Translations under genes and position numbers: made by a program
NCBI RefSeq assembly: GCF_000472425.1
Contig: NZ_AXAI01000012.1
Span: forward strand, 197,306 to 261,305
Length of the DNA: 64,000 nucleotides
Direction: 5' to 3'
Origin: Bradyrhizobium sp. Tv2a-2
Lineage (GTDB): Bacteria; Pseudomonadota; Alphaproteobacteria; Rhizobiales; Xanthobacteraceae
Shown here: in pieces, positions 53,684 to 63,777 of the stretch
Position numbering within the stretch: position 1 is the first letter of the stretch
How the letters are laid out: every line of letters starts with the position of its first letter
The notes under the pieces: model-generated
The model's input: only the letters and a program-made list of their open reading frames with translations
Databases searched by the model: none
What the model was told of the DNA's origin: nothing

Positions 53684-54937
53684 CTAGAGCAGGTCGGCAT
53701 AGCCGAGAAAGCCGACCATCGCGCCGGGTTCGACCTTGGTCACGCCCTCAACAAGCTCGACCAGCCCGTCGGTCTCGACCAGGGATGACAGGAGTCCCGC
53801 GCCCTCGCGGGGGAATTTTTGCGCTTCCAGCTCGCCATCCTCGCGCCGGCGCAGGAAAACGCGGACATATTCGCGCCGGCTCGCCTTCTTCTTGTAGGCG
53901 AAGGCGGCACGGACCGGCATCGGGATGAGCGGCGCGGGTCTTGCGCCGAGCAGCGCGAGCACCGTCGGCCGCACCACATGAACAAAGGTGACAAAGCTCG
54001 CCACGGGATTGCCGGGTAGCCCAATCAGGGGCGCGCCGTCGATGATGCCCATGGCGACGGGGCGGCCGGGCTTGATCGCCATCCGCCACAGCACGAGCTT
54101 GCCGATGCTCTCCACCGCCGCCTTGACGTGATCCTCTTCGCCGGTGGAGACCCCGCCGGTGGTGAGAATGAGGTCGTGGCGGGAGGCCACCTGCTTCAGG
54201 CCGTCGGCGAGCGAGGCGCGGTCGTCGCGCAGGATGCCGAGATCGCTCACCTCGCAGCCAAGCCGCTTCAACATCGCCAGCAGCATGAAACGGTTGGAAT
54301 CGAACAGCTGCGGCGCGGCGCGCGCCTGTCCGGGCGATGCCAGCTCGTCGCCGGTGGAGAACACCGCGACGCGGAGCCGCCGCACCACCGCGAGCTCCGT
54401 GAGGCCAAAGGCCGCGGCCAGCCCGACATCCTGCGGCCGCAGGCGCTGGCCGGTCTTTAGCGCGACAGCGCCTTCCGCAATGTCCTCGCCCGCCGGGCGG
54501 ACATTGGCGCCGGGCTTGAGGCCGGCCGGCAGCACGACACCGCCGGCGTCGTCGACCTGCACGTCCTCCTGCATGAACACGGTGTCGGTGCCCTCCGGCA
54601 TCGGCGCGCCGGTGAAGATGCGCACCGCATGGCCGGGCGGTGCGGCATTCGCGGTGGCGCCGGCCTGCACGCGGCCGGCAAGCGGAAAGCCGCGCGCGTC
54701 CTCGCGCGGCAGGTCGCGGCTTGCGATCGCGTAGCCGTCGACGGCGGAGTTGGTGAAGGGCGGCAGCGGCAGCGGCGCCGCAAGATCTCGCGCCAGCACG
54801 CGGCCGTCGGCTTCGGCAAGCGACACGATCTCGACCTCGGCGACCGGTGTCACGCGCGCGGCAATGATCCCGACGGCCTCGTCGACCGACATCATCGGCC
54901 CGCCAAAGGCAAAGCAGTCGTCGGAAAGCTGCGCCAT
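53684..54937 (-). CDS. moeA: Molybdopterin molybdotransferase MoeA
   Basis: It inserts molybdate into adenylylated molybdopterin. A 417-residue protein with SVDEAVGIIAARV at the start, LPPFTNSAVDGYAIASRDLP, and the MPT-binding domain containing TGDELASPGQ, LTTGGVSTGEEDHV and GLPGNPVASFVTF. All are standard for MoeA. It ends 7 bp before the TusA-like ATG in the same direction; mobB lies upstream across a palindromic repeat. Confidence 0.96.
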   Translation of the reverse strand: MAQLSDDCFAFGGPMMSVDEAVGIIAARVTPVAEVEIVSLAEADGRVLARDLAAPLPLPPFTNSAVDGYAIASRDLPREDARGFPLAGRVQAGATANAAPPGHAVRIFTGAPMPEGTDTVFMQEDVQVDDAGGVVLPAGLKPGANVRPAGEDIAEGAVALKTGQRLRPQDVGLAAAFGLTELAVVRRLRVAVFSTGDELASPGQARAAPQLFDSNRFMLLAMLKRLGCEVSDLGILRDDRASLADGLKQVASRHDLILTTGGVSTGEEDHVKAAVESIGKLVLWRMAIKPGRPVAMGIIDGAPLIGLPGNPVASFVTFVHVVRPTVLALLGARPAPLIPMPVRAAFAYKKKASRREYVRVFLRRREDGELEAQKFPREGAGLLSSLVETDGLVELVEGVTKVEPGAMVGFLGYADLL

Positions 54938-54952
54938 GTGACCTCTATTCCT

Positions 54953-55003
54953 TGAGCATGATCTTTTCGGAAAACCGACGCCCGCCTTTCCGGATCATGC
55001 TCA
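54953..55003. repeat. Palindromic intergenic repeat (GAGCATGATC family)
   Basis: TGAGCATGATC (54953-54963) and GATCATGCTCA (54993-55003) form 11-bp arms, with an inner CGGAAA / TTTCCG pair. I recall this sequence as a very common extragenic palindrome in Bradyrhizobium. Its right arm includes the mobB stop codon. A half-copy, AAAGCATGATCCG, follows the CDF-like gene at about 53146. Confidence 0.75.
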
Positions 55004-55528
55004 GCTTTCCGCTGCACTCATCGACAGCACATCATCGAGCGAAATCGCCGATCGTCGCAGCAATGCGGCAACCGAGGGAATATCGTCGAGATGGGCCACC
55101 GGCAGCCGCGTTTCAACCGCGACGTCGCTGGCAACGCCGACGATGCCGGGATCGTCCGGGAACAGAAACGGCTTGCCGTTGGCCGCGCGATGCACCTCGA
55201 TCTTGCGGTGCGGCTCGGACTTGTAGCCCTCGACCACGACGAGATCGACGCGAGTCATTTTCTGCAGCAGCTCGGGCAGCCGCGGCTCGTCTTCGCCGCG
55301 CAGCTCGTGCATCAGGGCCCAGCGGTTGGTCGAGGAGACCAGCACCTCCTCCGCGCCGGCCTCGCGCTGGCGCCAGGAATCCTTGCCGGGAACGTCGATG
55401 TCGAACTTGTGGTGGGCGTGCTTGATCACGGACACGCGCAGGCCCTGTGCGCGGAACACCGGAAGCACGCGCGTCAACAAGGTCGTCTTGCCGGCGCCGC
55501 TCCAGCCTGCGAGTCCGATCACTTTCAT
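55001..55528 (-). CDS. mobB: Molybdopterin-guanine dinucleotide biosynthesis protein MobB
   Basis: A GTP-binding adaptor of MGD synthesis, 175 residues. Walker A is GWSGAGKTTLL (about residues 6-16); VSVIKHAHHKFDIDVPGKDS and DLVVVEGYK are MobB segments. ATG 55528 is chosen because GGAGAATGAG precedes it; upstream ATGs at 55546 and 55576 would add an unrelated tail. It works with MobA to build the bis-MGD cofactor of FdsA. fdhD diverges from it 95 bp away. Confidence 0.92.
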   Translation of the reverse strand: MKVIGLAGWSGAGKTTLLTRVLPVFRAQGLRVSVIKHAHHKFDIDVPGKDSWRQREAGAEEVLVSSTNRWALMHELRGEDEPRLPELLQKMTRVDLVVVEGYKSEPHRKIEVHRAANGKPFLFPDDPGIVGVASDVAVETRLPVAHLDDIPSVAALLRRSAISLDDVLSMSAAES

Positions 55529-55622
55529 CTCATTCTCCGCAGCCATCGCCGGGAACTGGGCTAGGCTTGTTGCCAATGTGCTTTATATCGGTCTTGCCGC
55601 CTTGTCATGCTAAGGTCGGAAC

Positions 55623-56519
55623 ATGATGAAGATCGACAAAAAGCAGCCGGTGCCCCTGATCCTGCCCAATCCGGCAGACCCGCGGCTGACCCAGCGCGTG
55701 TCAGGCACCGACCAGACCGGGGCGAAGGTCGAGATCAACGTGCCGATGGAGCGGCCGCTGACGCTCTATCTCAACGCCCAGGAGATCGTCACCATGATGA
55801 CGATCGGCGACTATCCGGAATATCTGGCGCTGGGCTATCTGCTCAACCAGAACATGCTCAAATACGACGACATCGTCACCGAGGTCGAGTATGACGACGA
55901 CCTCCAGGTGGTCGTAGTGCGCACGGCGCATCACACCAATTTCGAGCAGAAGCTGAGGAAACGCACGCAGACCTCGGGCTGCGCACAGGGCACGGCGTTC
56001 GGCGATCTCCTGGAAGCCGTCGAGAGCGTCGCGTTGCCGAAGGCGGAGTTGCGCACCTCCTGGCTCTACCAGATGACGCAAACCATCAACACGATGCCCT
56101 CGCTCTATCTCGAGGCCGGCGCGATCCACGGCTGCGTGCTGTGCAAGGAGGGCGAGCCGGTGTGCTACACCGAGGATGTCGGCCGCCACAACGCGGTCGA
56201 CAAGATCGCGGGCTGGATGTTCCGCCATGGCGTCACGGCCGGCGACAAGATCCTTTACACCACGGGACGGCTGACGTCGGAGATGGTGATCAAGACGGTC
56301 CGGATGGGAATTCCGATCCTGGTGTCGCGCTCGGGCTTCACCGCATGGGGCGTGGAGCTTGCGCGGCAGGTGGGATTGACGCTGGTCGGGCGCACGCGGG
56401 GCAAGCGCTTCATCGCGTTGTCAGGCGAGGAGCGCATCGTCTACGACCAGAACCTCGCTTATGTCGAAGAGGAATCCGCGCGTCACCGGCGCAAGGGTGA
56501 AGGCCGCGATGACGAGTAA
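55623..56519 (+). CDS. fdhD: Formate dehydrogenase accessory sulfurtransferase FdhD
   Basis: It transfers sulfur to the molybdenum cofactor of formate dehydrogenase. It has the N-terminal PMERPLTLYLNAQEIVTMMT and GDYPEYLALGYLLNQ, then EDVGRHNAVDKIAGW and TTGRLTSEMVIKTV, which are strong FdhD signatures. The usual CxxC (CGVCG in E. coli) is seen as TSGCAQGT, with a single cysteine there; a second pair is in GCVLCKEGE. The length is 298 residues. It overlaps mobA by 11 bp. Confidence 0.94.
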   Translation: MMKIDKKQPVPLILPNPADPRLTQRVSGTDQTGAKVEINVPMERPLTLYLNAQEIVTMMTIGDYPEYLALGYLLNQNMLKYDDIVTEVEYDDDLQVVVVRTAHHTNFEQKLRKRTQTSGCAQGTAFGDLLEAVESVALPKAELRTSWLYQMTQTINTMPSLYLEAGAIHGCVLCKEGEPVCYTEDVGRHNAVDKIAGWMFRHGVTAGDKILYTTGRLTSEMVIKTVRMGIPILVSRSGFTAWGVELARQVGLTLVGRTRGKRFIALSGEERIVYDQNLAYVEEESARHRRKGEGRDDE

Positions 56520-57132
56520 TGTTCCCGGCGTGCTGCTCGCTGGCGGCCTCGCGCGCCGCATGGGCGGCGGCGACAAGCCGATGCGCACCATTGCAGGCCG
56601 CACCATCCTGGCGCGCGTGATTGCACGGCTAAAGCCGCAGTGCGATCGCCTGATCCTCAACGCCAACGGCGATCCAGCCCGCTTTGCCGCGTTCGGCCTG
56701 CCCGTGATCGCCGACGGCGTTCCGGATTTTCCGGGGCCGCTGGCCGGCATCCTGGCCGCGCTCGACTGGGCGGCAGCGAACCGTCCCGATGTGACGCATG
56801 TGCTGAGCGCGGCCGCCGATTGCCCGTTCCTGCCACGCGACCTGGTGGCGCGACTGGACGCTGCGCGCAAACAGGAAAATTCCGAGCTGGCGGTCGCCGC
56901 CTCCGACGGACAGTCGCACCCTGTCATCGGTCTATGGAAGGTCGCGTTGCGCGACGAGTTGCGTCACGCGCTGGTCAAGGAGGACATCCGCAAGATCGAC
57001 CGCTGGACCGCGCGCTATCCGCTCGCCACCGTGACCTGGCCGGTCACCCCGGTCGATCCGTTCTTCAATGCGAATACGGTCGAGGATATCGCCGAGGCCG
57101 AGCGGCTCGCGGCGCTGGACGAAGGCGCCTGA
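56509..57132 (+). CDS. mobA: Molybdenum cofactor guanylyltransferase MobA
   Basis: It attaches GMP to molybdopterin to give MGD. The signature GVLLAGGLARRMGGGDKPM starts at residue 6; GPLAGILAALDW and SAAADCPFLPRDL follow. I use ATG 56509 (207 residues), preceded by AAGGGTGAAGG; an in-frame ATG at 56461 lies inside fdhD and would add 16 residues. Coupled translation with fdhD fits their joint role. Its TGA is the first base triplet of a 15-bp tandem repeat. Confidence 0.93.
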   Translation: MTSNVPGVLLAGGLARRMGGGDKPMRTIAGRTILARVIARLKPQCDRLILNANGDPARFAAFGLPVIADGVPDFPGPLAGILAALDWAAANRPDVTHVLSAAADCPFLPRDLVARLDAARKQENSELAVAASDGQSHPVIGLWKVALRDELRHALVKEDIRKIDRWTARYPLATVTWPVTPVDPFFNANTVEDIAEAERLAALDEGA

Positions 57133-57174
57133 TTTCCCTTCCCCTGATTTCCCTTCCCTTGATTTCCCTTCCTT
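57130..57174 (+). repeat. Three tandem 15-bp units at the mobA stop
   Basis: TGATTTCCCTTCCCC is repeated three times (57130, 57145, 57160), the third ending in a variant. The first copy begins with the mobA stop codon, so each copy brings an in-phase TGA. It lies in the 111-bp gap before the ABC-F gene. Confidence 0.8.
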
Positions 57175-57243
57175 GGTCCTGCCACATAGGCTAAGTGCAG
57201 CGCAGCAATTTTCCTCCTGCCCCCGCCGCGCGCCAAAAGTCCC

Positions 57244-58866
<1,623 letters not shown>

Positions 58867-58882
58867 GCGGACGGGGCGCCCG

Positions 58883-58903
58883 GACGGCCGGCCAACGGCC
58901 GTC
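58883..58903 (+). terminator. Terminator-like hairpin after the ABC-F gene
   Basis: GACGGCCG (58883-58890) and CGGCCGTC (58896-58903) form an 8-bp stem with a 5-nt loop, 16 bp after the stop. No T-tract follows. Confidence 0.45.
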
Positions 58904-59002
58904 GCTCCGGCACAGCAGGGCGGACGACACGATCGGCTTCTGTCGGCACCCTGCGGCAAATTTTCCCTCCGCCGCCGACCAATTTGAACAAAAACAAGAA
59001 TA

Positions 59003-59016
59003 TGCATAGATATGCA
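59003..59016 (+). promoter_or_regulatory. Palindrome TGCATA-GA-TATGCA at the start of the HTH/PBP regulator
   Basis: A perfect 6+2+6 inverted repeat ends 2 bp before the ATG at 59019, in place of a normal ribosome binding site, with an AT-rich flank on the left. A self-regulatory operator is the natural reading; a chance palindrome is possible. Confidence 0.4.
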
Positions 59017-59018
59017 GA

Positions 59019-59912
59019 ATGGAGTTCTTGACCACCAGTGAGGCCGCGGACTACCTCCGGCTCGGTGAGCGGAAGCTTTATGAGCTTGTCACGTCGGGGG
59101 CCATTCCCTGCAGCAAGGTGACGGGCAAGTGGCTGTTCCCGCGCCATGAGCTGGATGTCTGGGTGCTCTCGGGGCTGGCCCGGCCGGCCGGCATGATGGC
59201 GGCCGATCCGGCGCCGATCGTCGGGGGCAGCCAGGACGACTTGCTGGAATGGGCCTTGCGCGAGTCCGGTTCAGCGCTGGCCTCGCTCAATGAAGGCACC
59301 ATGGGCGGCGTCGATCGGCTCGCACGCGGCGAAGTACTCGCCACCGCGGTCCATTTCCATGGCGATGAACTCAGCGGCAACGAGAACGGCGATCCCAACG
59401 TCGCGGCGGTGCGCGCAATCCCCGGCCTGCATGACGCCGTGCTGGTCGGCGTTGCCAGACGCGAACAGGGGCTGTTGGTCGCATCGGGCAACCCGAAGAA
59501 GCTACAGAGTCTGCAAGACGCGCTGTCCGCCGGCGCGACCATCGCCGTGCGGCAGAGTGGTGCCGGCGCGCAATTGCTATTGGAGGAGCTGCTCGCCCGG
59601 ATCGGCGCCTCGGTGAAGGATCTCAACCGGCTGGAGCCGCCCTGCCTTACCGGCCCCGATCTCGCGGCCGCGATCAGCGCCGGCAATGCCGATTGCGGGC
59701 TCGCAACCCGCGCCGCGGCCCATAGGGCCGGGCTCAATTTCGTGCCCCTGCTCTGGGAGAATTTCGATCTGTTGATGCGCCAGCGCAGCTTCTTCCGCCC
59801 CACCATGCAGGCGCTGATCGGTTTTCTCGGCAGCAAGCGGCTGAAGCAACGCGCGGCCGAGCTTCCGGGCTACGACACGACGCAAGCGGGGCAGATTCGC
59901 TACGCGGCTTGA
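59019..59912 (+). CDS. Excisionase-type HTH / periplasmic-binding-like regulator
   Basis: A 297-residue fusion. Residues 1-50 are a MerR/excisionase winged helix (MEFLTTSEAADYLRLGERKL then IPCSKVTGKWLFPRHELDVW). Residues about 85-285 are a PBP-like domain of the PF12727 type, with GLLVASGNPKKLQSL, IAVRQSGAGAQLLLEELL and ADCGLATRAAA. This architecture is known in regulators near molybdoenzyme genes, where molybdate, tungstate or a cofactor is the suspected ligand. Next to the moe/mob/fdhD group that role is attractive but inferred. No Shine-Dalgarno is seen; a palindrome occupies that site. Confidence 0.82.
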   Translation: MEFLTTSEAADYLRLGERKLYELVTSGAIPCSKVTGKWLFPRHELDVWVLSGLARPAGMMAADPAPIVGGSQDDLLEWALRESGSALASLNEGTMGGVDRLARGEVLATAVHFHGDELSGNENGDPNVAAVRAIPGLHDAVLVGVARREQGLLVASGNPKKLQSLQDALSAGATIAVRQSGAGAQLLLEELLARIGASVKDLNRLEPPCLTGPDLAAAISAGNADCGLATRAAAHRAGLNFVPLLWENFDLLMRQRSFFRPTMQALIGFLGSKRLKQRAAELPGYDTTQAGQIRYAA

Positions 59913-59947
59913 GGCGCGGTGAGTCCTGTTGGCAGCTCAACGCGCCA

Positions 59948-61081
59948 TCACGCCGCGAGCGGGATTGTCCAGGCATCGTAGGCGTAGACCCAGTCGGCGT
60001 CGGTCTTTTCCTTGAGCCAGATGTTCCTGCGCGACGTTTCCTGCACCCGCATCGTGCGGTCCCTGCGTGTTGCCTCGAAGCGGCGGAATGCGTCTGCAAC
60101 GCCGTCAGGTCCGACGCCGTCGAGGCAGCGTGACAGCACGGCGGCGTCCTCGATCGCCATCGCAGCACCTTGCGCCATGTAGGGCGTCATGGGATGGCAG
60201 GCATCGCCAAGCAGGGTCACCTTGCCCTCACGCCAGCGCGGCAGCGCGTCGCGATCGACGATCGCCCATTTGTGCACGTCGGGACAAGCAGCCAGCACCT
60301 GCTCCACCTCGCGGTCGAAGCCGGCGAAGGCCTTGCGCAGTTCGGTGACATCGCCCTTGGCCGACCATGACTCGATGCGAAACTCCGGCTCCGGCTGGCT
60401 GGTGACGAGATAGACTTCGCTGCGGTCCGGCTTGACGTAGTAGATGACGATGTGGCGGTCCTCGCCCCACCATTTGGTGCAATCGCCGATTTTGTGCTCG
60501 CCAAGCAGTGCAGCAGGATAAGTCGTGCGGTAAGCGATGCGGCCGGTGAAGTTCACGGCCGAGGTGCCGAACAGGATGTCGCGGACCGTCGAATGCACGC
60601 CGTCGGCGCCGATCACGGCGTCGGCTGTGGCCGTCGCGCCATTCGCAAATACCAGCCGCATGCCATCGCCGGTCTCGTCCAGGCCGACCAGCTTGTGGTT
60701 GAGCCTGACGCATTCGGCGGGCACAGCGCTTGCGAGCGCCGCATGCAGGTCGCCGCGATGCGCCAACAGATACGGCGCGCCGAATTTCGCTTCGGCGCTC
60801 TCGCCAAAGATCATGTCGAACTTGATATCGCCGGTGCGCCAGTCGCGGTTGTTCCACGAGCGCGGATAGAAGGATTGCGCGCGCAGCATCTGCTCCAGCC
60901 CCAGCCGCCGCAGCACCTTCATGGCGTTGCAGCCGATCTGGATGCCGGCGCCGATCCGGGCAAATTGTGACGCCTGCTCATAGACGGTGACGTCGATGCC
61001 AATCAGCCTGAGTGCCGCCGCGGTCGAAAGACCGCCCATGCCGGCGCCGACAATCGCGACGCGAAGAGGTCTTGCCGTCAT
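59948..61081 (-). CDS. FAD-dependent monooxygenase, NicC-like (6-hydroxynicotinate 3-monooxygenase)
   Basis: A 377-residue flavoprotein hydroxylase. The FAD motif is VAIVGAGMGGLSTAAALRLIG near the N-terminus; RLGAGI-like IGAGIQIGCNAMKVLRRLGLE and VIGADGVHS follow, then LLGDACHPMTPYMAQGAAMA. KWWGEDRHIVIYYV and the C-terminal WVYAYDAW resemble NicC of Pseudomonas putida. NicC converts 6-hydroxynicotinate to 2,5-dihydroxypyridine. The exact substrate is not proven here because no other nic genes are visible. ATG 61081 is chosen for GAGGAAGACA before it. Confidence 0.8.
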   Translation of the reverse strand: MTARPLRVAIVGAGMGGLSTAAALRLIGIDVTVYEQASQFARIGAGIQIGCNAMKVLRRLGLEQMLRAQSFYPRSWNNRDWRTGDIKFDMIFGESAEAKFGAPYLLAHRGDLHAALASAVPAECVRLNHKLVGLDETGDGMRLVFANGATATADAVIGADGVHSTVRDILFGTSAVNFTGRIAYRTTYPAALLGEHKIGDCTKWWGEDRHIVIYYVKPDRSEVYLVTSQPEPEFRIESWSAKGDVTELRKAFAGFDREVEQVLAACPDVHKWAIVDRDALPRWREGKVTLLGDACHPMTPYMAQGAAMAIEDAAVLSRCLDGVGPDGVADAFRRFEATRRDRTMRVQETSRRNIWLKEKTDADWVYAYDAWTIPLAA

Positions 61082-61300
61082 TGTCTTCCTCGTCTCCTTC
61101 GTTTTCCTCCCCGACGGTCGCTCGCTATTACCGTTGCGAGCTTGATGGGCCGGACGGCGCATAATAGCGCGATTGACTGCAAAATATGTAGCCGGATGCT
61201 TCGCATGGGCCCCTGCATGCGTTGACGCGGCCGCGGGAATGCGATTGAAAAAGACAAGCAATGACGGCCAATGCGCCGCAGGATGCCGGGAGGGGTTGGA

Positions 61301-62524
61301 ATGGTCGCGAGGAGTCCGTTCACTAATCTGTTCACTTTTGCGGCGTTTGCCGCAGCCATGCTCGCCGCGTCAGCTGCGCGCGCGCAGATCTCCGACGATG
61401 TCGTAAAGATCGGCGTGCTCACCGACATGAACGGCCCCGCCTCGACGCCAACCGGCCAGGGCTCGGTGACGGCGGCCCAGATGGCGATCGACGATTTCGG
61501 CGGCAAGGTGCTGGGCAAGCCGATCAGCATCGTCGTCGGCGACCACCAGCTCAAGCCTGACATCGGCGGCGCCATCGCGCGGCGCTGGTATGACACCGAG
61601 CAGGTCGATTTGATCGTCGACGTGCCGGTCTCCGCCGTCGGCCTTGCGGTGCAGAACATCGCCAACGAAAAGAAGAAGCTGTTCATCACCCATTCGACGG
61701 GCACGGCGGATTTCCACGGCAAGTTCTGCTCGCCTTACGCCATCCAGTGGGTGTTCGATACCCACGCGCTTGCGGTCGGCACCGCGCAGGCGGTGGTGAA
61801 GCGCGGTGGCGACAGCTGGTTCTTCATCACCGACGATTACGCCTTCGGCCGTTCGCTGGAGAAGGACGCGTCCGCCGTCGTCACCGCCAATGGCGGCAAG
61901 GTGCTGGGCTCGGTGCGGCCGCCGCTGGCAACCCCCGATCTCTCCTCCTTCGTGCTGCAGGCGCAGGCCTCCAAGGCCAAGATCATCGGCATCGCAGCCG
62001 GCCCGCCCAACAACATGAACGAGATCAAGACCGGCGCGGAGTTCGGTGTGTTCAAGGGCGGCCAGCAGATGGCGGCGCTGCTCGCGCTGATTACCGACAT
62101 CCATTCGCTCGGACTGCAGGCGGCGCAGGGCCTATTGCTGACGACGTCGTTCTACTGGGACATGGACGACAAGACCCGCGAATGGTCCAAGCGCTATTTC
62201 GCCAAGATGAACCGGATGCCGACGATGTGGCAGGCCGGCGTCTATTCATCGGTGATGCACTATCTGCAGGCAATCCAGGACACCGGCACCGACGATCCCC
62301 TGAAGGTCGCGGCGAAAATGCGCGAGAAGCCGATCGAGGACTTCTTCGCACGCAACGGAAAGCTCCGCGACGACAATCTGATGGTGCACGACCTCTGGCT
62401 GGTCCAGGTCAAGAAGCCGGACGAAAGCAAATATCCGTGGGACTATTACAAGATCCTCGCGAAGATCTCCGGCGATGATGCGTTCGGCCCGCCGGACCCG
62501 GCGTGTGCGATGGTGAAGAAGTGA
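61301..62524 (+). CDS. ABC transporter substrate-binding protein (branched-chain amino acid type)
   Basis: A 407-residue periplasmic binding protein of the LivK/HAAT type. A signal peptide (about residues 1-29, ending ASAARA) precedes VKIGVLTDMNGPASTPTGQG and the PBP type I fold with AQMAIDDFGGKVLGKPI and FITDDYAFGRSLEKD. ATG 61301 is chosen because GGGAGGGG lies 5-7 bp before it; ATG 61271 would add ten residues. It diverges from the NicC-like gene, so it may bind an aromatic or carboxylic acid. No permease genes are adjacent. Confidence 0.87.
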   Translation: MVARSPFTNLFTFAAFAAAMLAASAARAQISDDVVKIGVLTDMNGPASTPTGQGSVTAAQMAIDDFGGKVLGKPISIVVGDHQLKPDIGGAIARRWYDTEQVDLIVDVPVSAVGLAVQNIANEKKKLFITHSTGTADFHGKFCSPYAIQWVFDTHALAVGTAQAVVKRGGDSWFFITDDYAFGRSLEKDASAVVTANGGKVLGSVRPPLATPDLSSFVLQAQASKAKIIGIAAGPPNNMNEIKTGAEFGVFKGGQQMAALLALITDIHSLGLQAAQGLLLTTSFYWDMDDKTREWSKRYFAKMNRMPTMWQAGVYSSVMHYLQAIQDTGTDDPLKVAAKMREKPIEDFFARNGKLRDDNLMVHDLWLVQVKKPDESKYPWDYYKILAKISGDDAFGPPDPACAMVKK

Positions 62525-62548
62525 CGGCGTAGCAGCGACCTCCACGCG

Positions 62549-62585
62549 TCATGGCCGGGCTTGTCCTGGCTTGTCCCGGCCATGA
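62549..62585. repeat. Palindromic REP-like element between convergent genes
   Basis: TCATGGCCGGG (62549-62559) and CCCGGCCATGA (62575-62585) form perfect 11-bp arms. The centre contains the direct repeat CTTGTCC-TGG-CTTGTCC. It lies in the 80-bp gap between convergent genes and could serve as a terminator. Confidence 0.65.
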
Positions 62586-62604
62586 CGGAGGAGCTGGTCT
62601 CGCA

Positions 62605-63582
62605 CTACTTCGCCACCCCAATCTCGCGGAAATACTTCAACACCCCGGGATGGATCAGCGCGATGTCAGGCGCTGCGGCGACTGTGTTCGCCGCCGTCGT
62701 CTCGCAGGCTTGCGCGAGCTTCTGGCAGAAGGGCGCTTCCACGCCATGCAGCGTGCGCGCGAGACGGTAGGCGACATCATCGGGCAGGCTCGCGCGCACG
62801 AGCACAAAGCTCCAGGAGCCGACCGAGGAGATCGCCGCGGTTTGGCCGCGATAGCTATTCGCCGGCACGGTAAGCGGCTTCAGGAAGCTGTGCTTGGCGC
62901 GGATGCGCGCGATCTCATCGGCGCTCGGCGCGATGAAGCGGGCGCCACCAGCGCTTGAGGCGACCGCCGCAAAGCCCGGCCAGCCGACGCCGGCACCCCA
63001 CAGCGCCGCAGCCCGGCCGTCGAGCACCATGGCCGGGCCATCGCCGGCGCGGTCGAGATAGATCGATTTGAAATCCTCATCCTGCTTCAGCCCCAGCCCA
63101 TCGAGGATGTAGCGGGACAGGATCGGCAGGCCCGAGCCCTTGGCGCCGAAGGCGACCGGCTGTCCCACGAGATCGGAAATGGTCTTGTAGGGGCTGTCGG
63201 CGCGGACCACGAACATGCCCGGCGAGGAATAGATCGCGGTCAGGATCTTCGCATTGGTCTTCGGACGGCCGCCGATCCCCAGAAACGCCTCATAGGCCGG
63301 CTCGCCGGCGACGAGGCCGATGTCGAGCTTGTCCTGCTCCAGCAGCGGAATGTTCTCGTTGCTGCCCTTGGTATTGCGCGGCTCGATCGCAAGCGTTTCG
63401 TCCGCGGCATTCATCACCTCGGCGAAGGCATTGCCATAAAGCGGGAAGCCGCCGCCGGGCGTAGCGGTCCCCAGAACGATCGTGGTCCTTGAAATAGCCC
63501 TGCTCCCCTCCTCTGCCGCGGCCGCGCCCGCCAACATCAACAAGGCAGCGACCAACAGCCGGGTCGATTTCATCTTCAGCAT
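62605..63582 (-). CDS. TAXI-family TRAP transporter solute-binding protein
   Basis: A 325-residue secreted protein with a signal peptide (about residues 1-23, AGAAAAEE cleavage region). The TAXI-type core has TIVLGTATPGGGFPLYGNAF, LVAGEPAYEAFLG, YSSPGMFVVRADSPYKTISD and AFGAKGSGLPIL. It would bind an organic acid, possibly glutamate-like, for a TRAP permease. No fused DctQM permease gene is adjacent in the window, so it may be an orphan binding protein. Confidence 0.88.
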   Translation of the reverse strand: MLKMKSTRLLVAALLMLAGAAAAEEGSRAISRTTIVLGTATPGGGFPLYGNAFAEVMNAADETLAIEPRNTKGSNENIPLLEQDKLDIGLVAGEPAYEAFLGIGGRPKTNAKILTAIYSSPGMFVVRADSPYKTISDLVGQPVAFGAKGSGLPILSRYILDGLGLKQDEDFKSIYLDRAGDGPAMVLDGRAAALWGAGVGWPGFAAVASSAGGARFIAPSADEIARIRAKHSFLKPLTVPANSYRGQTAAISSVGSWSFVLVRASLPDDVAYRLARTLHGVEAPFCQKLAQACETTAANTVAAAPDIALIHPGVLKYFREIGVAK

Positions 63583-63699
63583 CAGCTTTCCATCCCGCGC
63601 GCGTCAAGATGTCCGATCATGCCGGCACGCGCCGTGTAGGCAAGGGCGAAGATTTATGAAAGCATGCGGCCATCAAGAAGAAATGATCGGGGGAAACCA

Positions 63700-63777
63700 A
63701 TGGTCGCCCAGTTGCGCCGCGCCTTGTCCGCTCTCGCCTTCCTCTTAGCACTCGCTTTGACTGGCGGGTTCAACTGA
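63700..63777 (+). pseudogene. Signal-peptide gene truncated by an IS30-family element
   Basis: ATG 63700 follows GGGGGAAACCA, a good ribosome binding site. The frame opens as a Sec-type signal peptide (MVAQLRRALSALAFLLA), then runs into DNA belonging to the insertion sequence and stops at TGA 63775-63777. The last native codon is probably near 63757. The rest of the gene, if it survives, should lie beyond the element. The original product cannot be told. Confidence 0.55.

Noticed and set aside
57130..57174. CRISPR-like or iteron array
   Set aside because: Units are contiguous without spacers and only three in number; a simple tandem duplication explains them.
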